Origin: Eurosta solidaginis
Taxonomy: Eukaryota > Arthropoda > Insecta > Diptera > Tephritidae
Assembly (NCBI RefSeq): GCF_040869045.1
Contig: NC_090323.1
Location: forward strand, 157,314,426-157,378,425
Direction of reading: 5' to 3'
Length of the DNA stretch: 64,000 nt
In this document: piece by piece, positions 12,149 through 23,460 of the stretch
How the letters are laid out: every line of letters starts with the position of its first letter
Position numbering within the stretch: the first letter of the stretch is position 1
Translations under genes and position numbers: made by a program
The notes under the pieces: model-generated
What the model was told of the DNA's origin: nothing
Database searches by the model: none
The model's input: only the letters and a program-made list of their open reading frames with translations

Positions 12149-12634
12149 TTATATGCGGTACATGACATCACTGATCTTCTTCACAACTTTTTGCGGGCCT
12201 TCCCAACTGCACCGAAATTTGGATGGAACACCTTTACGCCGGTGAGGGTTGTATAACAGTACCAAATCTCCCTCCAAGAAACCTTCCGAATTATTGTTCT
12301 CGTCGTACCTGCGTTTCATCTTACTACTCATTATCCTTGATCGTTCCCTCGCACTCTGTTGTTTGGCCAATGAACTTGTTTGTAGAGCTTGCTCTTGACG
12401 GATTGGCTTCACATACTCAGTATCGTTCCGACGTTTCCCAACAAAAGTGCGCGCTGGCTTGAAACCACCCTTGCATTCTTTCTGGAAATTTCTTTCAGTC
12501 GTTTTACTGCGTCCATTAGGTTTTGTCAATGCTAGTGTTTCTCTCTTAGTTACTTTTGATTTCGCTTTATTTGGCCCATTCGATCCATCAACCTTTACCT
12601 TTGACTTTCGTGGTCTTTGTCGAGTCTTCTCCAC
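12149..12634 (-). pseudogene. family A Lys/Arg-rich linker fused to integrase C-terminus
   Basis: The last ~65 codons (RSRIMSSKMKRRYD ... GDLVLLYNPHRRKG) are the C-terminal chromodomain-like tail of a Gypsy integrase. They match the intact relative at 50130-50330. The first ~90 codons are basic and of unknown origin, and lie just downstream of the protease. The fusion is the scar of the RT-integrase deletion. Confidence 0.7.
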
Positions 12635-12688
12635 CAGTACTCGATTACTGCTGAACCCTTTCTCTAAACTGAAGTTAAGTGGTATATC

Positions 12689-13690
12689 CTAGTTCTCATA
12701 ACGCATCACCCTTCTCTGTATTTCAATCTTGATGTCATGGTCAACCAAGAAATCCACTCCCAATATAACTTCATCAACAATCTCCGCCACAACGAATTTG
12801 TGTAAAAACATGACCTTCCCAATTAAGTCTTCACAGATCACTTCTCCCCGGGCTTGGTTATACTCGCCAGTGACCGTACGCAACCTTGCTCCAGGTAATG
12901 ACTTTACTCTCCTGTAGACCAAATCAGATCGAATCAAGGAATGAGATGTGCCCGTATCTACAGTCAGTACACGTTCTTTACCATCCACATTCCCTCTGGC
13001 GGTAAGACTGCTCGATTTTCTACCAATTTGCGACACAGATATCACAGGGCATTCAATAGCTGGATCTAGCTCTCGATATCTACATCTTACTCGCTCTTGC
13101 TCATCCCCTCCAGCTTTGTTATTAAGACCACTCATGCTGTTGCAACCACTAGGGTCAAGATCGCAATGATGTGCAATGTGACCGGGCTTCCCGCATTTGA
13201 AGCATTTGATAACTCTCTCACTACGCTTTTGCGATCCTTTCAGCGCCTCCAATATTACGTCTACCCACTCTGGCCTTTCTACTTCCACACGGCGTGCTTT
13301 GAAAACTGGCTTACACAGAAGCGACGCTGTTTCCTGAATCAGAGCTTGTGAAACCGTTTCTGCGAATGTTGGCTTTGGGTTTGCGTATGTAGCTCGCTTT
13401 GTTTCGACGTCCCGTATGCCATTTATAAAACTCTGAATCTTTACCCTTTCAGTGTATTCCACGGGTGCGTCTGCATTCGCTAAATGTGCCAGCCTTTCAG
13501 CATCCGACGCAAACTCTTGCGATGTTTCACCAGGCCTCTGGAAGCAGCTCAGTAACTCCATTTGGTATATCTGTCTCCTATGATCAGTTCCATATCGTCT
13601 CTCTAGAGCGCCCATCAATGCTTCATAACAGTTCCGTTCGCCCTCTGGAATGGTTTGTAAAATCTCAGCTGCAGGCCATTTCAATGCCAT
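12689..13690 (-). pseudogene. family A Gag C-terminal part, zinc knuckle and aspartic protease
   Basis: 333 codons. Residues 1-~130 are the retrotransposon Gag capsid-like region (RPGETSQEFASDAERLA). Residues 163-176 form a complete CCHC knuckle, CFKCGKPGHIAHHC. The retropepsin-type protease follows, with the catalytic VDTGTS at 244-249 and flap-side ILGVDFL at 309-315. The frame stays open upstream of the Met, so the listed start is only the first ATG. The protein would package RNA and process Gag-Pol, but with pol deleted it could at most act in trans. Confidence 0.8.
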
Positions 13691-13740
13691 GAAGAGTGCA
13701 CCAACTTTATATTCAGCATTCCAGTTGTTCCAATTGTAGC

Positions 13741-14301
13741 TTAAAGACCTGCAAAGGATGGTGTTTTTACCTTTGGATTACTCGTTGAAACTGCTGGGCG
13801 ATTTAATTGCAACTCCTGTATACGATCTTTCAAAGCATCCATCTCGGCCTCCATTTTATCTTGTCGTTCGCTAAAAGCCTCCAGCCTCGTTGAGATACGC
13901 TCTTCCTGTGCTTCGAGTTGTAATGTTATGCGCGTCTCTTGCTCTTTTAATTGTTCTGCAATTTGTGACGCCATTTGTGTTTTCTGTTCATCCAATTGTG
14001 CTTCAATCTTCGATGTGATGCGTGTCTCCTGCGATTCCAGTTGGAATGACATTTGTGACGACATTTCTGACATTAGCGACGACATTGATGTTACTGTTGA
14101 TGTTTGTGCAGATATAGCAGCCAAAATTATGTTCAAGTCTGTGCTCGTAACTGTCTGCGATGTTTCGTTTTTCTCTTCAATTTTTGTTGTTGTCTCGTCC
14201 CCATCAGAATAAAAGACATACTCGTCCACATCAATTCCTCGGGACTCCATTACCTCTCGTAGCCGTGCTTGAAGTTCGAACTTATTGCCGGTTGCATTCA
14301 A
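13741..14301 (-). pseudogene. family A Gag, N-terminal half (SAP-like plus coiled coil)
   Basis: The frame reads KFELQARLREVMESRG near its start, the second half of a SAP-like DNA/RNA-binding motif; the first half continues upstream in another frame (14302-14398). Next comes a ~100-residue glutamine/glutamate-rich heptad region with repeated Q/E-E-T-R-I-T units, a predicted coiled coil. Gag forms the particle shell. One frameshift at ~13741 separates it from the downstream Gag-protease frame. Confidence 0.7.
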
Positions 14302-14410
14302 TCCAACTCCTTTTTCAGTTGCTGCATCCTCAATTCACTCAACTTTACCATGTCCAAGTTGTATTCCCAATATTCGGAATTTATCCAACAATTCCTCTTC
14401 CGACACCAAT

Positions 14411-14938
14411 TGTAACGAATTTACTGCAAATCCTCTTATTCGCAACCTTCTGCTAAGTTCGAATCACTAAACTGTTGAATAAATAACTCCAATATATAAT
14501 AATGCAAAATGGCCTTTATTCAAGTAATTTCAAAATAACACTTCTATTGCTCGACAGATAGCGTGCTTAATCGAAACTGATTCGCGCGTCTCTACTGTTG
14601 TCGCCTTTTATACTGTTTGGTTTACTCGTTGACATTTCTAGGCGGTTCTGTTCTAGAATCTACTAGTTGGTTATTTGCTATAAGTTGCTCAGCTATAACT
14701 ACAGATGCACAATTTTTATAGCTTCTCTAAAATGCGCGTGAATTTGTGAGCGACACTTCCACAATTATAATTGCATATCTCAGATAGGATATCGGCATGT
14801 GTTTATGCGTTCCTTCTCCGCTGCGTATACGTACATATGTGTACACATAATGATTGAATTATTGATGTGCATACAAATCACTGTTTAGCATCGGCTTAGA
14901 GACGATAGTACCCCTTAATGTTACTAATATTCGTAACA
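14411..14938 (-). repeat. 5' LTR of family A, with TATA-box promoter
   Basis: On the minus strand it begins TGTTACGAATATTAG and ends AATTCGTTACA. A TATAAAAGG box (complement near 14606-14614) is followed ~25 bp later by a TCAGTTTCGATT initiator-like site, which fits a retroelement RNA polymerase II promoter. Just past the LTR the sequence reads ATTGGTGTCGG, the primer-binding-site position. Confidence 0.8.
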
Positions 14939-14942
14939 ATAT

Positions 14943-16427
14943 GTTTGGCGGAAGGCCTTTGAAGTGAGGGTAAATGGCCGCGTACCCAACTAGTCCCTAA
15001 GTGTTCGCATTCATGGACGAAAGAAAGCAAGTGGCCCATTTGAAATAGCACAGTGGACGTTTTACATGCAGTACTGTGTAATTACACTATACAGCGAAAT
15101 TATTTCATTTTTTTTAGTGTAGGACTTAAACAATTTTTTTGAAGAAATTGAGCCATAAGCAAAGCTTTCAAGTTCGAAATTGAATATTTCGTTCCTTGAT
15201 TTTAAATAAATGTATTACCAAAAACAAAAATGGAAACTTGTGGGTGCGATTCGCCTTTTTCTTCTTTCATTTATACAGCTTTTTTTTTTGCAAGATATAC
15301 AGCAGATGTTATACGGGTTCGGAATTAAGATATCTAAAAGTTAAGTATGTTAACCTCGAATAAAAATAGAAGGCAGATCAAGTCTATATTCCCCTTTTTA
15401 TATATTGTTGCGAATGTTAGCATCACTATGCTGTTAGCAAATAATCAAAAAAAAAAAAAAAAAACACCAAATAAAGACTATTTTGCAATACTGAACACTG
15501 GAATTATTTATTCGACAGTTCAGCGATTCGAACGTTAGCGGACGGTGCATAATTATCAGAAATTCGCAAAATTCTTTACAATATTTTGAGGTAAATAATT
15601 TATGAAAATATACTACAAAAGACCAAATTTTGAACTTCGAAAGTCCTTAACCATCTTTTGGTGGCCAAATTTGAAAATATACATATTTGTACATGGCCCG
15701 ATCTCGATCGAAAAAAATTTGTTTAGTCCATTCCCAGACCTTGGTTGAATAAATTTACAGCAGCGAACATAAAAATAGCATGGCTATTTTAATCAAATTT
15801 CGTCAATTAAATTTTTATTTTTTACGATATTTTTATTTTGGAAATAAAACTATGCAAATCAACTTCGAAACTATTTTGGAAAAATACGAAATCTCCAAAA
15901 TGTTTTAAACGAATGTGGACCTTTTTTTGGAGTTAATTTGACGTAATATGGAAAAATTTGCCACTGTTGTTATTCTGTTCGCTGCTGTATATATTTAAAA
16001 AGTTCAGTACCTGGGCGACCGAGCTTTGCTCGGCAATCTTCGTGTATGCCGCATAACATACTTTGTTCTATATGTCATCATTAATCAAACTCTCCTTTTT
16101 TTATATGTACATATATTATATATTTTTACTTACCAATATTTGATTTCCTTAGAAATAGATTTCAAAAACATATCAAACACTAACCGCAAAATGAACTGGA
16201 ATGAAAAATTTTAAATGGGTAATTCCAACCTATAGTATAAGGGATTGTTATGACAATTAGTGAAATCGAGAACTAAGTTATTTAGGTCGAGTATCTTGAT
16301 GCGCCGAATTATTAATTTCAAACATTTTTTAGTTATTCACTATGAAAGTCTCACAATATTATTACATTCCAAAAACTTGTAAATTTCACGAATGACAACT
16401 ATCAGTTAGGACAGGTAGGTAGGTTGA
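14943..16427. other. intergenic DNA with a decayed LTR-like piece
   Basis: Mostly AT-rich, with no gene. At about 15405-15560, ttgcgaatgttagcatcac and ttatttattcgacagttcagcgattcgaac resemble, with many mismatches, the ends of the family A LTR. This suggests an old related LTR. Confidence 0.4.
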
Positions 16428-16516
16428 ACTGGCCGGTCCATGAGGACCTCACATAGACTGATTGAGTCCGTAGTGTTACCAGAAGTTTGTTTTAACGACC
16501 AAACTGAAAACCCCTA

Positions 16517-16807
16517 TCAAAAACCAGGACCTATGTTATAAAATAACTCCGTCCTCTTGGCAAATACTAGAAGCTTCCTAGGACTTAAGCCACTTGCTGC
16601 TTCTAGATCTGACAGCTGTATCACTCCTAATAGCTGGAGTCTTAGCCTGGCAAGTGCAGGGCACGAGCACAGAATGTGCTCGATCGTTTCCTCCTCCAAC
16701 CCGCACTTCCTACACCTGCTATCACTGACCAAGCCTAATTTAAAGGCATGTGACGCCAGAAGGCAGTGTCCAATCAGAATACCCGTCATGAGTCTACAGT
16801 CCTCTCT
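16517..16807 (-). pseudogene. non-LTR element C-terminal Cys/His-rich tail
   Basis: Encodes KREDCRLMTGILIGH then CRKCGLEEETIEHILCSC, a CX2C...HX4C-type knuckle often found after RNase H in insect non-LTR elements. It continues the frame of 20124-21665 across the insertion. The 3' UTR after the stop ends near gaactggccggtccatg at 16430. Confidence 0.75.
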
Positions 16808-19800
16808 TTTTATACTCAGTTGAGCAGAGCTCACAGAGTATATTAAGTTTGATTGGATAACGGTTGGTTGTACATATATAAAGGAATCGAGATAGATATA
16901 GACTTCCATATATCAAAATAATCAGGATCGAAAAAAAATTTGATTGAGCCAGGTCCGTCCGTCCGTCCGTTAACACGATAACTTGAGTAAATTTTTAGGT
17001 ATCTTGATGAAATTTGGTATGTAGGTTCCTGAGCACTCATCTCAGATCGCTATTTAAAATGAACGATATCGGACTATAACCACGCCCACTTTTTCGATAT
17101 CGAAAATTTCGAAAAACCGAAAAAGTGCGATAATTCATTACAAAAGACAGATAAAGCAACGAAACTTGGTAGATGGGTTGACGTTATGACGCAGAATAGA
17201 AAATTAGTAAGATTTTGGACAAAGGGCGTGGCACCGCCCACTTTTACAAGAAGGTAATTTAAAACTTTTGCAAGCTGTAATTTGGCAGTCGTTGAAGATA
17301 TCATGATGAAATTTGGCAGGAACGTTACTACTATTACTCTATATGTGCTAAATAAAAATTAGCAAAATTGGATGAAGAACACGCCCACTTTTTAAAAAAA
17401 AAAATTTTTTAATTCAAATTTTAACAAAAAATTTAATATCTTTACTGTATATAAGTAAATTAAGTCAAAATTCAACTCCAGTAATAATATGATGCAACAA
17501 AATACAAAAATAAAAGAAAATTTCAAAATGGGCGTGGCTCCGCCCATTTTCATTTAGTTTGTCTAGAATACTTTTATTGCCATAAGTCGAACAAAAATTT
17601 ACCAATCATTCTCAAATTTGGTAGGAGCATAGATTCTATGACGGTAACTGTTCTCTGTGAAAATGGGCGAAATCGGTGGAAGCCACGCCCAGTTTTTATA
17701 CACAGTCCACCGTCTGTCCTTCCGCTCGGCCGTTAACACAATAACTTGAGCAAAATCCGATATATCTTTACTAAACTTAGCCCACGTACTTACCTGAACT
17801 CACTTTTTCTTGGTATAAAAAATGGGCGAAATCTGACCATAACCACGCCCACTTTATCGATATCGAAAATTACGAAAAATGAAAAAAATGCCATAATTCT
17901 ATACCAAATACGAAAAAAGGGATGAAACATGGTAACTGGATTGGTTTATTGACGCAAAATATAACTTTGGAAAAAACTTTGTAAAATGGGTGTGACACCT
18001 ACCATATTAAGTAGAAGAAAATGAAAAAGTTCTACAAGGCGAAATCAACAGCCCTTGGAATCTTGGCAGGAATACTGTTAGTGGTATTGCATATATAAAT
18101 AAATTAGCAGTACCCGACAGATGATTTTCTGGATCACCTGGTCCACATTTTGGTCGATATCGCGAGAACGCCTTCACATATACATCTAAGGGCCACTCGC
18201 TTTTAAAACCCTCATTAATACCTTTAATTTGATATCCATATCGTACAAAAACATACCAGAGTCACCCCTGTCCCACCCTAATGGCGATATCTAAAAAAAA
18301 AGGCGTCCACCTATAGACCTAATGCCCACTCCCTCTTAAAATGCTCAGTAACACCTTTCGTTTGATACCCATATCGTACAAACATTCTAGAGTCACCCCT
18401 GGATTACTAAGGATTACTCCCTTTTAATACTCATTACCACCTTTCATTTGATACCCATATCGTACAAACACATTCTAGAGTCACCCTGGCCCACCCTAAT
18501 GGCGATATCTCGAAAAGGCGTCCACCTATAGACCTAATGCCCACTCCCTCTTAAAATGCTCAGTAACACCTTTCGTTTGATACCCATACCGTACAAACAT
18601 TCTAGAGTCACCCTTGGTCCACCTTTATGGCGATATCTCGAAAAGGCGTCCACCTATAGAACTAAGGATTACTCCCTTTTAAAATACTCATTACCACCTT
18701 TCATTTGATACCCATATCGTACAAACACATTCTAGAGTCACCCTGGCCCACCCTAATGGCGATATCTCGAAAAGGCGTCCACCTATAGACCTAATGCCCA
18801 CTCCCTCTTAAAATGCTCAGTAACACCTTTCGTTTGATTCCCATATCGTACAAACATTCTAGAGTCACCCTTGGTCCACCTTTATGGCGATATCTCGAAA
18901 AGGCGTCCACCTATAGAACTAAGGATTACTCGCTTTTATAATACTCCTTACCACCTTTCATTTGATACCCATATCGTACAAACACATTCTAGAGTCACCC
19001 CTGGCCCACCCTAATGGCGTTATCTCGAAAAGGCGTCCACCTATAGACCTAATGCCCACTCCCTCTTAAAATGCTCAGTAACACCTTTCGTTTGATACCC
19101 ATATCGTACAAACATTCTAGAGTCACCCCTGGCCCACCCTAATGGCGATATCCCGAAAGGGCGTCCACCTATAGACCTAATGCCCACTCCCTCTTAAAAT
19201 GCTCAGTAACACCTTTCGTTTGATGCACATATCGTACAAACACATTCTAGAGTCACCCCTGGCCCACCCTAATGACGATATCTCGAAAAGGCGTCCACCT
19301 ATAGACCTCATGCCCACTCCCTCTTAAAATGCTCAGTAACACCTTTCGTTTGATACCCATACCGTACAAACATTCTAGAGTCACCCCTGGCCCACCCTAA
19401 TGGCGATATCTCGAAAAGGCGTCCACCTATAGACCTAATGCCCACTCCCTGTTAAAATGCTCAGTAACACCTTTCATTTGATTCCCATATCGTACAAACA
19501 CATTCTAGAGACACCCCTGGTCCACCTTTATGGCGATATCTCGAAACGGCGTCCACCTATGGAACTAAGGATCACTCGTTTTCAAAATACTCATTAACAG
19601 CTTTCATTTGATACCCATATCGTACAAACATATTCTAGAGTCACCCCTGGTCCACCTTTATGGCGATTTCTCGAAAAGGCGTTCACCTATAGAACTAAAG
19701 CCCATTCCCTTTTAAAATACTCATTACCACCTTTCATTTGATACCCATATCGTACAAACACATTATAGAATCACCCCTGGTCCACCTTAATGGGGACATC

Positions 19801-20123
19801 TCGAAAAGGCGTCCACCGATAGACCTAGGGCCCACTCCCTCTTAAAATGCTCAGTAACACCTTTCATTTGATACCCATATCGTACAAACAAATTCTAGAG
19901 TCAGCCCTGGTCCACCTTTATGGCGATATCCCTAAATGGCGTTCATCCATAGAACTATGGCCTACTCTCTCTTAAAATACTCTTTAATACCTTTCATTTG
20001 ATACACATTTTATACAACCACATTCCAGGGTTACCCCAGATTGATTTTCCTTATTTTGTCTCCATAGCTCTCAACTGAGTATGTTATGTTCGGTTACACC
20101 CGAACTTAGCCTTCCTTACTTGT
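16808..20123. repeat. DINE/Helitron-like non-coding element, 3.3 kb
   Basis: One end is tatactcagttgagcagagc; the other is the hairpin-bearing ggttacacccgaacttagccttccttacttg. Both ends and the interior recur at 38594-40182. Features are a (CCGT)n microsatellite at 16953-16970, several cacgcccactttttcgatatcg-type blocks and a long tandem array (18130-20040). There is no coding capacity. It sits inside the non-LTR element at a short A/T run with no clear long target duplication. I recognise it as a common tephritid repeat; membership of the Helitron-derived DINE class is inference. Confidence 0.7.
18130..20040. repeat. tandem array, ~127-130 bp period, about 14 units
   Basis: The word ctagag recurs at 18475, 18602, 18732, 18859, 18989, 19117, 19247, 19375, 19505, 19635, (19765) and 19895. 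Spacings are 127-130 bp, alternating between aaacattctag and aaacacattctag forms. Each unit contains ggcgatatctcgaaaaggcg and ttcgtttgatacccatatcg. Early units near 18130-18475 are partial. The copy at 38594-40182 has only about two units, so the array has expanded here. Confidence 0.9.
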
Positions 20124-21665
20124 TAATGATAGAAGCAGCTGTGTTAGTCTAAGGTTGTAAGACCTACACATAATCTTCGACACTTTGCAGCCCCGCGCTT
20201 GAACCCATGCCTTTCCTGCTTGGTCGATCATGTGCACCTCTTGCCTTCGCTTTATCTCGCCCAATCTAATTGGGACGTCTACGGAGCAAGCTTCAAGGGA
20301 TGCGCCCTTTTTAGCTAATTCGTCCGCTTTTTCATTCCCATCTATTCCCATATGCCCTGGGACCCAATATAGATGCATGCTTCTCCCTGTCCCGATTCTC
20401 TCCAGAGACTGCTTACACTCTAACACGCATTTAGATGCTGTGCTATGCGAGATTATTGCCTTAATTGCTGCTTGACTGTCAATATAAAAATTAACACGGT
20501 TGCAGCTTAAGCTATTCTCTTCCAGGGTTTCTACTGCTTTGGTTACGGCTAATATTTCCGCTTGGAAAACGCTACAGTAATCCGGCAGCCTGTAGGATCT
20601 GCTTATTTCCGGATCAGCGCAGTATACCGCAGACCCTACTCCTTCCACTATTTTGGAACCATCGGTGTACACATGTATCGCCTCGTCCACCATTTGCGCA
20701 CCCTTGCGCCAACCGTCCACCTCTATTGTGGCCTTAAGATCTCCCTCAAAGTGCAGGTAGGGAATCATGTAGTCTGTTCGTCTTGTGACTGATGACGCTA
20801 TACTACTATGGCCATATGGTCGGCGCTCAAGCTGCCCCGAAGCATTGAGCCTGGTTGCGGTCGTTAACGCCTTGTTCTTTGCTACCAGGTCTACAGGTGG
20901 AATGTGCAGAATGGCATACAGTGCAGCCGTCGGGGTTGTTTTCAGGGCTCCCGTAATGCAAAGCATCGATAGTCTGCATACCCCCTCTAATTTTTTGAGG
21001 TATGTTGTTTTTTGTGTGGCTTTCCACCAAACAATAACTCCATAGTATAGAATAGGGCTTACAATCGCTGTAAAAACCCAATGAGAAAGAGAGGGCAATA
21101 GACCCCACGTACACCCCAACATTCTTTTACATGCATAGAGTGCCGTTGAGGCCTTCTTGACCCTCTCCTCCACGTTGAGCTTCCATGACAGCTTACTGTC
21201 TAGGATGATTCCTAGATATTTTGTGCAAGGTTTCTCCTGTAAGGTCACGGCTCCTAACTTAGGCCTGGTCCAATTTGGGACCTTGTACCTCTTTGTAAAC
21301 AAGACCATATCCGTCTTCGCCGCATTGACTTTCAGCCCGACATTAGATGCCCAGGTATGAATATCCCGAAGCGCCCGATCCATCAAAGAACTAATCGTTG
21401 GAAGGCATTTTCCACTTATGACAATTGCAACGTCATCTGCGTAAGCCGTAAGTTTTACGGGTCCCTCATCGAATTGCCTGAGCAGTTGGTTGATGACCAG
21501 TGTCCACAGCAGAGGTGATAGCACCCCTCCCTGCGGCGTGCCCCTGTCCACTGATTTCGTGGCCTCGTACAATTCCCATTGTGATGTAATCTTTCTGCAC
21601 TTTAACATGCAGCCGATCCATCTGATTAAGGCAGAATGTACTTTAATGTAATTAATACCATCCAT
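20124..21665 (-). pseudogene. non-LTR reverse transcriptase palm/thumb and RNase H
   Basis: About 515 codons from the first Met. RGTPQGGVLSPLLW is at 41-54 and the catalytic YADD at 75-78. PCTKYLGIILD, a thumb-side motif, is at ~146-156. RNase H carboxylates: Asp in YTDGS (333-337), Glu370, Asp396 and Asp448 in KADEL, so all four are present. The frame runs into the inserted DINE-like repeat at 20123, where the real protein continued into 16807-16517. The catalytic sites are intact but the copy is broken by insertion and frameshift. Confidence 0.85.
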
Positions 21666-21733
21666 AATCGCCCATTTGGAACATTATTGAAAGCCCCGGC
21701 AATGTTCAAGAAGACTCCTAGAGCATACTCCTT

Positions 21734-22339
21734 CTATTCCAGGGATTTCTCTATGCTTATTACCACCCTATGCAATGCGGTGTCTACCGACTTGCCTTTG
21801 GTGTACGCATGCTGTGTTGTGTAGAGCAGCTTTTCATCCACGTTGGACTTTATGTACACATCTATCAGCCTCTCAAAGGTTTTGAGCAGAAATGACGTTA
21901 AGCTAATGGGTCTATAGTCTTTGGGATACACGTGACCGATCTTCCCCGCCTTTGGTAGAAAAGCTACACGAGCAGTTCTCCAAGAGTGCGGTACATGATT
22001 CAGTCTTATGCACCCATCGAATATTATTTTAAGCCATTCCACGACCGCCCTACTTGAGACTTGTAGCATGGCCGGGAATATACCATCTGGGCCCGGCGAT
22101 TTAAACTTAGAAAACGTCTTCACTGCCCACTCGATCTTTGTATCGGTCACCAAGCCCGGCACCACTAGCTCCGTGATCGAAGTGTGAGTGATGTCTGCTG
22201 GTTCTTCTAAACCGTCTCCCGATGGGAAATGTGTATCGAGAAGCACCTCAAGGGATTCCTCACTATCACGTGACCATTCCCCGTTCTTTTTCTTTATTAG
22301 TCCCTGGACTATGTTTCCCTTTGCTAGGACTTTTTTCAA
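21734..22339 (-). pseudogene. non-LTR reverse transcriptase, N-terminal part
   Basis: Conserved RT blocks are visible: KSPGPDGIFPAMLQ, then RTARVAFLPKAGK and the KDYRPISLTSFLLKTFERLI block. This is the fingers region up to the first Asp block. One frameshift near 21670-21730 separates it from the palm frame downstream; upstream the frame is interrupted by stops. Confidence 0.85.
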
Positions 22340-23080
22340 CCGTGCTGTTTCACTGGAGCACTCTATGTCCGTACAGAAACTTTTCCATGAGTTTCTCTTC
22401 GCCCTGGTAATTTAACGCTTGTAGATCCTCAGTAGATCCCTGTACTCGTCCCGACACGCTTCGCTTTCCGCGGTCTTTGCGAGTTTAAACATTTCTTTTA
22501 CCTGTCTTCTTAGAAGACTCAGCTCATTGCTCCACCATGGCGGCTTTGCTTTTCCTCTGAATCTTCTTAGAGGGCAAGCTTTGTTATACGCAGCGTTCTT
22601 GTTAGGAATTCATTCGACTCCTCCAGTTCCTCTACATTAGCAACCTCTTTGGGTTGTCCCAGTTTTGTTTCTACATGTTTCTGTTAGGACAACTATCATT
22701 AATTTAATTAAATGTCAGCTTACTTCCCTAAGCGCCATCTGTTGGTAAGTAGTTAAATGGCTAGATGTCGTTTTCAAATTGAACATATGCCTCTAGTGTT
22801 CAACGGTAGCAAATTACCATGGTGAGAAATCGTTCTAATAGTAATCTGTGAGAAATTGCAATTATTCATTTCATATTTGCCAAATATATGCATTTAAATA
22901 TATTTTGCTAGAATTTGCCACGGTGCCTTGATATTGCATTTCAATTTTATTAGCGTGTGTGAAATTAAGAAAATTAAGTCGAATCATGTGTAAGATTTTT
23001 TACGAAGATTTTTAACTTTAATATTCTCCTTTAAAGCTTTAATAGAATATGAGTAAGTAGAGTATTATTTCGTCTAACTA

Positions 23081-23460
23081 TCCCAACTCTAAATGGCAAC
23101 CCTACTCAAAAATGTCCCTATTGTAATGCGAAGTGAAATACTTTTCGCTTGATACCCATATCGGCATATCTCATGCATTTTTTTTTTTTTAATTTCGAAT
23201 GGGTGGCAACCCTAAATGGCAACCCTACTCAAGAATTTCCCTATTTTTAATGTGGAGTGAAATACCTTTCGTTTGATACTCATATCGGCATATCTCATGC
23301 AATTTTTTTTTAATTTCGAATAGGTGGCAACCCTACTCAAAAATGTCCCTATTGTAATGCGAACTGAAATGCCTTTCGTTTGATACCCATATCGGCATAT
23401 CTCATGCAATTTTTTTCATTTTGAATAGGTGGCACCCTTGAGAAACATTCTAAGTGGCAA
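23081..23460. repeat. short tandem repeat, ~107-124 bp, three units
   Basis: tcggcatatctcatgca recurs at 23161, 23285 and 23392, each preceded by a ctttcgtttgatacccata-like block and followed by a T-run and gaataggtggcaaccct. The sequence after it (23490-23580) reads ttcatttaaatcggtttggccgttctcgaga, another typical dispersed-repeat end. Non-coding. Confidence 0.75.

Larger units (their letters stand above)
12025..14938 (-). mobile_element. internally deleted Gypsy-type LTR retrotransposon (family A)
   Basis: The element is bounded by a 4-bp direct repeat, ATAT, at 12021-12024 and 14939-14942, the expected Gypsy target duplication. A 528-bp 5' LTR lies at 14411-14938. Only the last 66 bp of the 3' LTR remain (12025-12090), directly fused to integrase coding sequence. 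The order on the minus strand is LTR, gag, zinc knuckle, protease, then a join to the integrase C-terminus. Reverse transcriptase, RNase H and the integrase core are missing. The pol half of a close relative is at 47893-50979. A dead, non-autonomous copy. Confidence 0.85.
16428..22690 (-). mobile_element. non-LTR retrotransposon (RT plus RNase H), split by a DINE-like insertion
   Basis: Read on the minus strand: RT fingers (21734-22339), RT palm with YADD plus RNase H (20124-21665), then after the 3.3-kb insertion (16808-20123) the Cys-rich C-terminus and 3' UTR (16428-16807). The fragment at 335-972 shows the uninterrupted order, proving that 16807 and 20124 were once adjacent (attaa|aaagagagg). 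It is 5'-truncated at about 22690, with no endonuclease domain visible. The combination of a SPGPDGI-type RT and an RNase H domain places it near the I/LOA-like groups; the exact clade is uncertain. Confidence 0.85.

Noticed and set aside
18130..20040. CRISPR-like regular spacing of repeats
   Set aside because: Units are ~130 bp end to end with no unique spacers, inside a eukaryotic mobile element.
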